Of a stretch of DNA of 64,000 bases, positions 17,890-26,416 are shown piece after piece. The DNA is from Paraglaciecola arctica (GTDB taxonomy: Bacteria; Pseudomonadota; Gammaproteobacteria; Enterobacterales; Alteromonadaceae). The notes beneath the pieces were generated by a model. That model was given only the letters and a program-made list of their open reading frames with translations. It searched no databases and was not told the DNA's origin. The position numbers and the translations under genes are program-made. Each line of letters starts with the position of its first letter. Positions within the stretch are counted from its first letter, which is position 1. The DNA lies in contig NZ_JAHKQO010000036.1 of assembly GCF_018861065.1 (NCBI RefSeq), positions 459,865 to 523,864 of the forward strand. The letters are read 5' to 3'.

Positions 17890-19065
17890 CTACGCAGGTT
17901 TAGCTTGTTCTCGAGAATCAAGAAAGCCAGACAATTTTGTAAGAATGATAGCTAAAACAACGATTAAGGCACCAATCCAAGAGGTGTCGGTTAATTCCAT
18001 TTTTTCAACTACCACACCGCCAATAATTGAACCCAGCGCTATACCTACATTGAAAGCAGCAATATTCAAGCCAGAGGCAACATCGACTGCATTTGGAGTA
18101 TATTTTTCGGCAAGTTGCACTACGTAAACCTGTAACCCTGGCACGTTACCAAATGCAAATGCTCCCCATAAAAGCACAGTAATAACAGCCGCAATTTGGT
18201 TGCCAGCGGTAAAGGTAAACGCTAGCAACACCGCAGCTAACGCAGTAAAAATAATATTTAGCGCTTTTACGGGCCCCATTTTGTCGGCTAATTTACCGCC
18301 CCAAATATTACCCACAGCAACAGAAACACCGTAAACAAGCATGATCAGTCCTATTAGACTCGATTCAAATCCCGATACTTGTTCGAGAATAGGTGCAAGG
18401 TAAGTGAAGGCTACAAATGTTCCCCCATACCCCACAGCAGTCATTGCATAAACTAGTAATAATCTAGGCTGGGTCAGGACTTTCATTTGCTCCGAAAACT
18501 TGGCGGGCGGGGCTTGTTTTAGATTTGAAGGCACTAAAATAGCGCTGCCAAGTAACGCAATTAAACCAAGAATTGAAACCACTAAGAATGTTGCTCTCCA
18601 GCCTAACTCTTGTCCAATCCATGTGCCTAGTGGCACACCCGTGACTAAGGCTACGGTTAACCCAGTAAACATAATAGCAATTGCACTGGCTTCTTTCTCT
18701 TTTGGCACCAAACTAGTTGCTATTGTCGATCCGATAGAGAAAAACACACCATGGGCTAACCCCGTGAAAATTCGCGCCAGTATAAGTGTTTCATAGCTAG
18801 GCGACTGCCAAGCTAAAATGTTTCCGGCTACAAAAATAGCCATTAAAGTTAAGAGTACAGATTTCCTATTCCACCGCCCCATCAAGGCAGTCAACACAGG
18901 TGCGCCAATAGCGACGCCCAATGCGTATAGACTCACCAACAAGCCGGCCGAAGGTAAAGAAACATCTAAATCTGTTGCAATAGTTGGCACTAACCCAACA
19001 ATTACAAATTCTGTTGTTCCAATTGCGAATGCGCTTAAGGTAAGCGCCCAAAGAGCTAATGGCAT
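17890..19065 (-). CDS. MFS exporter of the DHA1 type (AraJ/YdhP-like)
   Basis: This 391-residue inner-membrane transporter has twelve predicted helices. It begins LALWALTLSAFAIGTTEFVI, a start typical of the AraJ/YdhP sugar-efflux or chloramphenicol-resistance-like group. ALMGRWNRKSVL is the loop 2-3 motif A, and ARIFTGLAHGVFFSIG is the helix-4/5 region. It is divergent from a LysR gene 160 bases away, the usual arrangement for a regulator controlling an exporter. The substrate is unknown. Confidence 0.9.
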   Translation of the reverse strand: MPLALWALTLSAFAIGTTEFVIVGLVPTIATDLDVSLPSAGLLVSLYALGVAIGAPVLTALMGRWNRKSVLLTLMAIFVAGNILAWQSPSYETLILARIFTGLAHGVFFSIGSTIATSLVPKEKEASAIAIMFTGLTVALVTGVPLGTWIGQELGWRATFLVVSILGLIALLGSAILVPSNLKQAPPAKFSEQMKVLTQPRLLLVYAMTAVGYGGTFVAFTYLAPILEQVSGFESSLIGLIMLVYGVSVAVGNIWGGKLADKMGPVKALNIIFTALAAVLLAFTFTAGNQIAAVITVLLWGAFAFGNVPGLQVYVVQLAEKYTPNAVDVASGLNIAAFNVGIALGSIIGGVVVEKMELTDTSWIGALIVVLAIILTKLSGFLDSREQAKPA

Positions 19066-19181
19066 TTGAACTTCCTCACATAATTAAAGTGAGGCTATTC
19101 TCATTAAAAACACAACTTACAAAAACAGCATTAATAACAAAATAATTTTGCGAATAATGTAATAATAAGAGAATTTTTAGC

Positions 19182-19204
19182 TTAGGATTAACCCTAGGTT
19201 AACC
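19182..19204. promoter_or_regulatory. Candidate LysR-type operator in the MFS/LysR intergenic region
   Basis: TTAGGATTAACCC and TAGGTTAACC are adjacent imperfect repeats with T-N11-A-like symmetry, between the divergent exporter and LysR genes. The position fits a LysR-type site, but similarity to a known consensus is weak. Confidence 0.35.
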
Positions 19205-19227
19205 AATCACTATGCCGTTAAATAATT

Positions 19228-20115
19228 ATGATGATTAAGTCAAAAACCGAAGATCTTGAAATTTTTGTTACTGTGGTAGATTGCGGCAGCTTTACGGGTG
19301 CTGCAAATTTATTGGATACGCAGGTTGCCAAAATATCACGAGCGGTTTCTCGACTTGAACGTAACCTAGGTACCACTTTGTTTACTAGAAGCACTAGGCG
19401 CGTAGAATTAACCGAAGCAGGGCTAATATTTCTCAGCTTTGCCAGAGATGGTTTAGAAATAATCAATCGTGGAGAAGAAGCTTTAAATACTCTACAGGGT
19501 GCGCCAAAAGGTAAACTCAGAATTGATGCCGCAAGCCCGTTTTTATTTCATCAAATCATCCCTTATATCGAAGATTTTCAATTGGCCTATCCAGATATAC
19601 AGCTTAACTTAATATCGAATGAGAACATTGTTGACTTGATTGAGAAAAAGACTGATTTAGCCATCAGAATTGGTAAGTTGTCGGATTCAAATCTCTACGC
19701 AAAAAATATAGGTATCAGTAAATTGCACATTGTTGCCAGTCCGCGGTATTTCGCCAAATTTAAAAAGCCTGCAACTATTGCTGAATTAAGAACCCATAAA
19801 TTGATAGGTTTTGCTGACTCACCAAAGTTGAATAATTGGTTTTTAAAAGAAGATATGCCGCTCACACCCACTATCACCGCAAGCAACGGCGAATCCATTC
19901 GTCAACTAGCATTAAACGGCAATGGGATTGCATTGTTATCAAACTTTATGGTGAGAAAAGATTTAGACAATAACGCGCTAGTTGAAGTACTACCGAACTC
20001 AGTGGTTAGCCCAAACCCAAGAGAAGAAGTGCATGCCGTTTACTATAAAAACTCCGCCGCCACATCCAGAATCACTGCCTTCATGAATTTTTATACAAAC
20101 AAATTTAAATTATGA
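19228..20115 (+). CDS. LysR-family transcriptional regulator
   Basis: Of 295 residues, the N-terminal winged helix-turn-helix occupies residues 5-65 (FVTVVDCGSFTGAANLLDTQ then SRLERNLGTTLFTRSTRRVELTEAG). A LysR substrate-binding domain follows from about residue 95. It resembles the large AaeR/DsdC-like group next to MFS exporters. Divergence from the exporter at 17890-19065 suggests it controls that gene in response to an unknown effector. Two consecutive ATG codons open the ORF; either may be used. Confidence 0.92.
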   Translation: MMIKSKTEDLEIFVTVVDCGSFTGAANLLDTQVAKISRAVSRLERNLGTTLFTRSTRRVELTEAGLIFLSFARDGLEIINRGEEALNTLQGAPKGKLRIDAASPFLFHQIIPYIEDFQLAYPDIQLNLISNENIVDLIEKKTDLAIRIGKLSDSNLYAKNIGISKLHIVASPRYFAKFKKPATIAELRTHKLIGFADSPKLNNWFLKEDMPLTPTITASNGESIRQLALNGNGIALLSNFMVRKDLDNNALVEVLPNSVVSPNPREEVHAVYYKNSAATSRITAFMNFYTNKFKL

Positions 20116-20182
20116 GTCGCTCGTCGGCATATTAGCTCAGCTAATCCCAATCAGCGCTGTGCCTCGATATACCTTGAAATAA

Positions 20183-21562
20183 TTACGACTGCTGCAGCGC
20201 AATCCTACCTGTTTTCACTACCTGTTTAACTAGGGTTCCATGCGGTGCTAGCTTGAATAAATCACCATTAAGTCCAGTCAAACTGACTGGGACATGACTT
20301 AATCGCGCTATTTCTGCATTGGCTTCTAAATGCTCCAATTCGCCGTGAGTGGGCACTGCAATTTGTGGACAGACCCATTGATACATTTGTTGCAACTCTT
20401 GCTGACAAGGGTGCCCTGATGCGTGGATAGGCAGAGGTGAATCATCAGCCATCAAAGTGAGTATTTTTCGGCCTTTGTATGCTTTGAGCAGGTTCTCAAT
20501 AGGTTCTTCATTTCCGGGGATCACTATAGAGCTAAAAATCACTAGGTCCCCTTCATCTAGTGAAACGTTACGATAGGTGTCTTTGGCCAGTTGATTTAAT
20601 GCAGCCCTTGGCTCTCCTTGGCTACCCGTCGCAACCGCTAATACTTCTTCAGGCAATAGATACCCAGTATGAAACGCATCAAGCACCGGCAAATCATCAG
20701 GCCAATGACCCGTAGCTTTGGCCGCACCTACAGTATTTTGTAAGGAACGACCAAATAACGCAAAATAACGACCTGTCTCTTGGGCGATTTTTGCAATACT
20801 TATCAATCGAGCAATATTACTGCTAAAACAGCCTATCACCACCCGCCCTTTTGCATTTGCAACGGCTTGTTTTAAACCGGCATAACATTGTTGCTCAGAT
20901 ACTGAATGTCCTTCACGATTAGCATTAGTTGAGTCGCACACCATAGCTAAGATGTTTTCCTTAGCCAGTTGTTTAAATACTTGAGGATTAAAAGGTTTAT
21001 CTGTCACTGGAGCTAAGTCTATCTTCCAGTCTGCAGTATGAAACACATTACCTGCTAGGGTTCTAATCACAAAAGCGTGAGGCTCCGGAAGTGAATGGGT
21101 AATCAACATCCACTCAACGTTAAATACACCAATATCAACGCGCTCCCCACTGGCTATTTCGATAATTGGAATGTTGTCACCTTGACCGTCACGAGTGAGT
21201 TTGCGGCGTAATATTTCTGCGGTGTACTTAGTGGTATAAACAGGACATTTAAAGCGCCGCCACAAATAAGGCAAGGCTCCTAAATGGTCCTCATGGGCAT
21301 GAGTGATCACGATCCCAGCCAATTGTTCTTTACGCTGACTAATAAACCAAGGGTCTGCAGCCACAACATCATGTTTATGAAGTGCAGATGTTTTGGCTTC
21401 TGCTTGGGTACACAATGGACTATGAAATGTTATTCCACAGTCCACCATCAACCACTGCCCAGCATGACCGTATAAATTCATATTCATACCGATTTCGCCA
21501 GTTCCTCCCAAAGGTAGAAACCAGAGGTCTTTTTCGCTGGGGCTGATTGATTGAATAGTCAA
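20183..21562 (-). CDS. Metallo-beta-lactamase-fold RNase J-like protein
   Basis: This is a cytoplasmic beta-CASP ribonuclease-like hydrolase. The start LWFLPLGGTGEIGMNMNLYG matches RNase J proteins. THAHEDHLGALPYLW is the HxHxDH zinc motif, with FHTADWKID and CDSTNANREGHS beyond. GCFSSNIARL belongs to the beta-CASP domain, and PIHASGHPCQQEL supplies the late histidine motif. At 459 residues it is about 100 shorter than Bacillus RNase J and lacks the C-terminal extension, as in many proteobacterial homologues. RNA substrates are inferred from the family only. Confidence 0.88.
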   Translation of the reverse strand: MTIQSISPSEKDLWFLPLGGTGEIGMNMNLYGHAGQWLMVDCGITFHSPLCTQAEAKTSALHKHDVVAADPWFISQRKEQLAGIVITHAHEDHLGALPYLWRRFKCPVYTTKYTAEILRRKLTRDGQGDNIPIIEIASGERVDIGVFNVEWMLITHSLPEPHAFVIRTLAGNVFHTADWKIDLAPVTDKPFNPQVFKQLAKENILAMVCDSTNANREGHSVSEQQCYAGLKQAVANAKGRVVIGCFSSNIARLISIAKIAQETGRYFALFGRSLQNTVGAAKATGHWPDDLPVLDAFHTGYLLPEEVLAVATGSQGEPRAALNQLAKDTYRNVSLDEGDLVIFSSIVIPGNEEPIENLLKAYKGRKILTLMADDSPLPIHASGHPCQQELQQMYQWVCPQIAVPTHGELEHLEANAEIARLSHVPVSLTGLNGDLFKLAPHGTLVKQVVKTGRIALQQS

Positions 21563-21622
21563 TTCCTAATAGTGATTGCGAGATAAACTTACCGCTAGGC
21601 TAAATACAAAAAAAGAGCTTAT

Positions 21623-22102
21623 TTACTCGGTAACAAAACCAGCTAGGTCCTCACCTAAGCTAAGCGTTGGCATTTCAACGACGCGGCCCAACTCGTTTTC
21701 ACCTTGCATCAAAACAATGGTGGGTGAATATTTTAAGTCATATTTTTTATGCAGGTTAGTAGGCTCATGTTTGTTGTAATTTACCCCATGCAAAGATAGG
21801 CTTTGTAACTCAACGCCAGACAAATCCAACAATTTTAGTAGTCTTGGCACCTCTCGCTCACTGTCGTGACACCAAGTGCCAAACAACACCACCAGTGACT
21901 TTCCTGATAAAGCTTTGACTGCAGAGATTTCTTCTGAGCTAGGTTGATACTGCTCATAAGCCGCGCGAAATTGTGGATATTGCGCAAATAATTGGCTAGC
22001 GGAAATCGCGCCAGCGTAAGGTTCAGATTTAGCTTGTTTTTTCTCTGTCGCACTGCAACCGACTGAAAATATAACTAAAACAGCCAGAAAAAGTGACTTC
22101 AT
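21623..22102 (-). CDS. Thioredoxin-like lipoprotein with a single active-site Cys
   Basis: This 159-residue exported protein has a signal peptide ending in the lipobox-like VGCSA (Cys near residue 16). The thioredoxin-fold region contains VLFGTWCHDSEREVPRLLKLL: the usual CxxC is replaced by CHDS, leaving one cysteine, and YSPTIVLMQGENELGR follows the cis-Pro strand. It is therefore unlikely to be a classical disulfide reductase. It might handle peroxides, metals or mixed disulfides. It lies between the RNase J-like and hybrid-kinase genes on the same strand. Confidence 0.8.
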   Translation of the reverse strand: MKSLFLAVLVIFSVGCSATEKKQAKSEPYAGAISASQLFAQYPQFRAAYEQYQPSSEEISAVKALSGKSLVVLFGTWCHDSEREVPRLLKLLDLSGVELQSLSLHGVNYNKHEPTNLHKKYDLKYSPTIVLMQGENELGRVVEMPTLSLGEDLAGFVTE

Positions 22103-22254
22103 ATTAATGTCCTACCGTTTTTTGAGACCACTAGACTACCTAACAAAGTTAAAAATAAGAATATGAAATATTCACATCATGCTTTAAATAAACAAAAATA
22201 TTAATCTGTAAGTGGTCTGAATTGGCAACTAGCTGTTTCAGTACCATTAACCTT

Positions 22255-24927
22255 CTAAACTGGCTGCGTGTCCTGCGGCTTAGTTTCGTTATACAACTGC
22301 TGCATACGCTGCTGCAAAGAATTGAGGATTTCTTTGGCTTCATGCGATTTACCTGAGTTGATGTACTGTTCCACTAAAATGGCTAAATCGCTGAGTTCTT
22401 GAAATCCATAACTCCCCGCTGAACCTTTTAATTTGTGCATAAGAGAGCCAACTTGGGCCCAGTTTTTTTGTTCAATAGCCTCTTTTATGACAACTTGTTT
22501 GTCCTTAAAGCTTAATCGGTAATTTTCGATTAATTGTGCAAACTCAGGCGTTGTATTAGGTTTGTCAGCAATTGGAACATTGCCGTTACCTGCTCCGAAA
22601 TTAGTTTCAAAATCTTGGTCGTTACCTAGATACTTCGAGAGCATAAGATAAAAACGCTTGCTATCAATGGGTTTAGGGAAATGTGCGGTAATTCCAGCTG
22701 CCAGCATCCTGTTTTTGCTGTTTAGGTCAACGTTGGCCGTCAACATAATAATTGGTGCTTGAAAGTTTCTTTGTTTTAAAAGTGTAGTGGCTTGTAAACC
22801 ATCCATCTCAGGCATTTGCATATCCATTAAAACCAAATCGAAATCAGTGTTTGCCGCCATATCTAAAGCTTGTTGACCATCTTCTACCAAACTAAGTTTT
22901 GCGCCTGTTTTGGCCACTAAATACGCAACTAGTTGACGATTATCCTCATTATCATCGGCACACAAAATATGCCCGGTTAAATGAGGAATTTCTAAAGTAG
23001 GCTCAGTGCGTTGACTCAACACCGCATCAGCTTGGCTTTGATTAATCATAACCTGCTTATTTGCCGCTGCCACATAGGGCATATAAACCGCAAACTGACT
23101 CCCTTGACCTTCTTGACTGGTAACTTTGATATGCCCTCCGAGTATTTCAGTCAATTGCTTACTAATGTACAAACCTAATCCAGTACCACCATATTTGCGA
23201 CTAATCGATTGATTACCCTGTGAAAACGCAGTAAATAAACGCAGCTGTTGCTCATCACTCATACCCGGCCCTGTATCTGACACCACAAAAATAAAACGCT
23301 GCCTAAAGGTATCCCAATGTACATGCAAATCCACCTGCCCTTGATGAGTGAATTTAATCGCGTTATTGCATAAATTCAGCAAAATCTGTTTGAGACGTGT
23401 TGGGTCTGACTTGAATTTGTAGGGTAACGGGAAATTAAGTTTGAGATTAAAGTCGAGGTGTTTTTCTTTAGCAAAACCATACATGTAAGCACTGACTTCT
23501 TGTAGCAAGCCAATCAAGCAGATGTCGGCTGTATCGAGTTGAATTTTGCCCGCTTCAATTTTCGATAAGTCTAAAACGTCGTTAACTATATTCAGCAAAT
23601 ATTGTCCGCCATTATGCACCGCTAATGTCGCTTTAGTTTTGTCTACTTCGCTGGCATTTTTGTCACTAAGTATTTCTGAGTATCCAATTATCGAATTCAG
23701 AGGAGTGCGAATCTCGTGGCTCACATTGGCCAAAAAGCGACTTTTTGCTTCAGTGGCCGATGCTGCTAGTTGTTGTTCTTTTTGAGCAATTTCCACCTGA
23801 TATTTAATAGTGTTGGTTTGGCGAATTTCTTCAGCTTGATCTTTAATTTTCTGCTCTCGCTCCATGACCGCACTTTGCATATTACTGAATTCTCGGGCCA
23901 ACTCTCCCAACTCACTTTTTTCAGAAATATTGATTTGTTCGGTGTAACTGCCACCAGCCACTAATTTAGCTGCTTGTAATAATCGACCAACAGGCCTAGT
24001 GATACTGCGAGCAATGAAAAATGACCCCAACAAAGCCAGCAATACGCCAACTATGAAAAACGGTAACAACTCCAACATAAAAGCGTTGCGAGTTTTTAAC
24101 CAACCGCTGATTGAATCTTGCAACAACACAATAAAATATTGTTTTTGGTTGTTAAAAATACTAAAAGGTAAGACAGCCCAATCCTGTGTCCCCATCACAT
24201 GCATATCAATTGTGGCTCCTTGCGCAACAAATTGCCCCGTAATTTGTTGCAGTTCACGCTGAACCGATTCATTATTTTGCTGAGTAGATAACAGCAAACT
24301 GTTTTGGTTATCACCTACAACCAACAAATTAATATCCAATGAAATCAAATTTTTAACTCGATTTAAAAATGCAAGGTTCAACCTTTTACCCATCAATAAC
24401 CAACCAATAGTAGCCGGCGCCTTGATAGGCTCTGCTGACATAATAAAAGGTTCACTACCTACCATGGCAATCCAGGCTTTATTTTGCTGTTTATCATTTA
24501 AATCTTGAGCTAAAAATTGGCCTACAGTGAGGTCCTCTCCACCATATTGCGCAATTAGCATAAAACTTTTATCCAAGACCAAAGCAATGTCTGCATCGAT
24601 ACGCTTACCGTGATTAAACAGTACACTTTTGATTGATTCGGTATCCTCGCCTTGACCAATCGCACTGCGTAGTGCCCAATCTTTAGCTATGGTTTCTACA
24701 CTTGAATCCAGATGTTGTTTAGCAATAACTATTTCGTTCATAAACACGTTTTTACCCACGTTTAAGCGAGTAACAAACTCCCTCTCAGCTTGGTTATAAG
24801 CCGCTTGGTAAATACTCACTAACGTCAGGGTAAACACCAAAGTAAACAAACTCACCACCAGCAAAAAAACCTTCCTTTGCAAAGGTGTCCAAATAAGTTG
24901 CTTACTTTTTTGCATGTGCGATTTCAC
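22255..24927 (-). CDS. Hybrid sensor histidine kinase with receiver and Hpt domains
   Basis: This 890-residue inner-membrane kinase has the BarA/TorS-like domain order. TM helix 1 is near residues 20-40. A periplasmic sensor (CHASE4- or Cache-like) runs to about 280, followed by TM2 and HAMP (ARSITRPVGRLLQAAKLV). A coiled coil leads to HisKA with SHEIRTPLNSIIGYSE (phospho-acceptor His), then HATPase_c (DTGPGMSDEQ; GTGLGLYISKQL). The receiver has LVLMDMQMPEMDG and the C-terminal Hpt domain has HKLKGSAGSYGF. The partner regulator is not adjacent. The start at 24927 could instead be the ATG four codons later. Confidence 0.93.
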   Translation of the reverse strand: MKSHMQKSKQLIWTPLQRKVFLLVVSLFTLVFTLTLVSIYQAAYNQAEREFVTRLNVGKNVFMNEIVIAKQHLDSSVETIAKDWALRSAIGQGEDTESIKSVLFNHGKRIDADIALVLDKSFMLIAQYGGEDLTVGQFLAQDLNDKQQNKAWIAMVGSEPFIMSAEPIKAPATIGWLLMGKRLNLAFLNRVKNLISLDINLLVVGDNQNSLLLSTQQNNESVQRELQQITGQFVAQGATIDMHVMGTQDWAVLPFSIFNNQKQYFIVLLQDSISGWLKTRNAFMLELLPFFIVGVLLALLGSFFIARSITRPVGRLLQAAKLVAGGSYTEQINISEKSELGELAREFSNMQSAVMEREQKIKDQAEEIRQTNTIKYQVEIAQKEQQLAASATEAKSRFLANVSHEIRTPLNSIIGYSEILSDKNASEVDKTKATLAVHNGGQYLLNIVNDVLDLSKIEAGKIQLDTADICLIGLLQEVSAYMYGFAKEKHLDFNLKLNFPLPYKFKSDPTRLKQILLNLCNNAIKFTHQGQVDLHVHWDTFRQRFIFVVSDTGPGMSDEQQLRLFTAFSQGNQSISRKYGGTGLGLYISKQLTEILGGHIKVTSQEGQGSQFAVYMPYVAAANKQVMINQSQADAVLSQRTEPTLEIPHLTGHILCADDNEDNRQLVAYLVAKTGAKLSLVEDGQQALDMAANTDFDLVLMDMQMPEMDGLQATTLLKQRNFQAPIIMLTANVDLNSKNRMLAAGITAHFPKPIDSKRFYLMLSKYLGNDQDFETNFGAGNGNVPIADKPNTTPEFAQLIENYRLSFKDKQVVIKEAIEQKNWAQVGSLMHKLKGSAGSYGFQELSDLAILVEQYINSGKSHEAKEILNSLQQRMQQLYNETKPQDTQPV

Positions 24928-25288
24928 ATTCTATTCCCATGTATCGAGACAAGTGTTAACTCACGAGTTACGAAACGGCTAACGCCGAACCAATGATTCA
25001 ATAAAAACCACAATCGAGGCTAACACGTTTTAGCGATGATACGTATTTAGGCATTTTAGATTCGATAGTAAATTTCTTGAAACAATAAATGTTCACGTTT
25101 TTATCACTTTTATCAACTGGCCTCTAAAACAGTCCCTTTCGGCGACGCTTAAATAATAAGTTATAATCAATATACCGTGTTTACCGAAAGATTTGTGGCT
25201 ACAATAGGGTCTATAATTCGTTGCTTGTAATTCTTAGCAACACCAATTTTTCTTTCCGCTTATATAATCAATTTAAGGACCTCATGTT
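24928..25288. other. 361-base intergenic region upstream of the RND efflux genes
   Basis: This is the divergent space between the hybrid kinase and the efflux adaptor. It is AT-rich; I see no small ORF with support, no terminator, and no clear regulator palindrome. AAGGAC lies just before the adaptor start. Promoters for both directions presumably lie here. Confidence 0.4.
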
Positions 25289-26401
25289 ATGCGCTTAGTT
25301 ACGCTTAACCATTTATTGTGTTTATCATTTTTAATTTTGGCGGGATGTTCTGAACAAAACACAGCAACTCAACAAATGCCTGCGCCAGAAGTAGATGTCA
25401 GTCATCCTATTCAAGCAGTCATCACCCAGTGGGATGAATATACGGGTAGGTTTGCCGCAGTTAACCAGGTGGAAATACGCGCGAGAGTCAGCGGTTATTT
25501 GCAAAAAGCCAATTTTAATGACGGTCAGTCAGTTAAAAAAGGTGACGTATTATTTGTAATAGACCAACGCTCATTCAAAATAGCCCTTAAAAGTGCTGAG
25601 TCTAGGTTCGAATTAGCTAAGAAAGAACTAGAACGAGGCAAAGACTTACGTAGCAAAAATTCATTGTCTCAAGAAGAAGTAGACCGCCGTACCAATGAAT
25701 TTGATCTTGCCGAAGCTGCACTCGAAAATGCTAAACTCGAAATGGAATTCACCGAGGTGAAATCACCTATAGATGGAGTAGTCTCAAGAGATTATGTGAA
25801 TGTAGGTAATCTTGTTACAGGGGGGGCTTCTGGGGCAACACTGCTGACAACTGTAGTCTCGGTTGATCCCATCCACTTTTATTTTGATGCAGGTGAAAGA
25901 GACCTTTTAAAATATATTCGCCTGAGCCAATCAGACAAACGTGAGAGCTCACGTACTAAATCCAACCCAGTACAAATACGCTTGCAAGATGAACAAGAAT
26001 TTAGTCATTTTGGTGTAATGGATTTTGTTGATAATCAAATAGATTCTGGCACAGGTACGATACAGGGTAGAGCTATTTTGGATAACCCTGGTGGTTTTAT
26101 TTTGCCTGGTTTTTTTGGCCGTATGCGTTTGTTGTCTCAAGAAAATGTCTCGGTTATTTTAATACCAGATACCAGTGTCAATACAGACCAGTCTCGTAAA
26201 TTTGTTTACGTGGTAACAAGTGAAAATAAGATTCAACGAAAATTTGTCACATTAGGTGAGTTGCATACCCAGGAGTTACGCGTCATCACCGAAGGTCTTA
26301 ATGCTGACGACAATATAGTGGTCAACGGCATGATGCGTGCCAGACCTGGCGTAACAGTGTCACCAAAGCAAGTCGATCTCACTAGCCTTTACAGCTACTA
26401 A
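25289..26401 (+). CDS. RND efflux periplasmic adaptor lipoprotein (MexE/AcrA type)
   Basis: This membrane-fusion protein links an RND pump to an outer-membrane channel. The N-terminus has a lipobox (LILAGCSEQ, Cys near residue 20). YTGRFAAVNQVEIRARVSGYL and FNDGQSVKKGDVLFVIDQR form the lipoyl-like hairpin half. Helices follow at about 105-150, then VKSPIDGVVSRDYVNVGNLV completes the lipoyl domain. At 370 residues it has normal length. The RND gene starts 15 bases downstream. Confidence 0.93.
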   Translation: MRLVTLNHLLCLSFLILAGCSEQNTATQQMPAPEVDVSHPIQAVITQWDEYTGRFAAVNQVEIRARVSGYLQKANFNDGQSVKKGDVLFVIDQRSFKIALKSAESRFELAKKELERGKDLRSKNSLSQEEVDRRTNEFDLAEAALENAKLEMEFTEVKSPIDGVVSRDYVNVGNLVTGGASGATLLTTVVSVDPIHFYFDAGERDLLKYIRLSQSDKRESSRTKSNPVQIRLQDEQEFSHFGVMDFVDNQIDSGTGTIQGRAILDNPGGFILPGFFGRMRLLSQENVSVILIPDTSVNTDQSRKFVYVVTSENKIQRKFVTLGELHTQELRVITEGLNADDNIVVNGMMRARPGVTVSPKQVDLTSLYSY

Positions 26402-26416
26402 ACCGGGAATAGCCAA

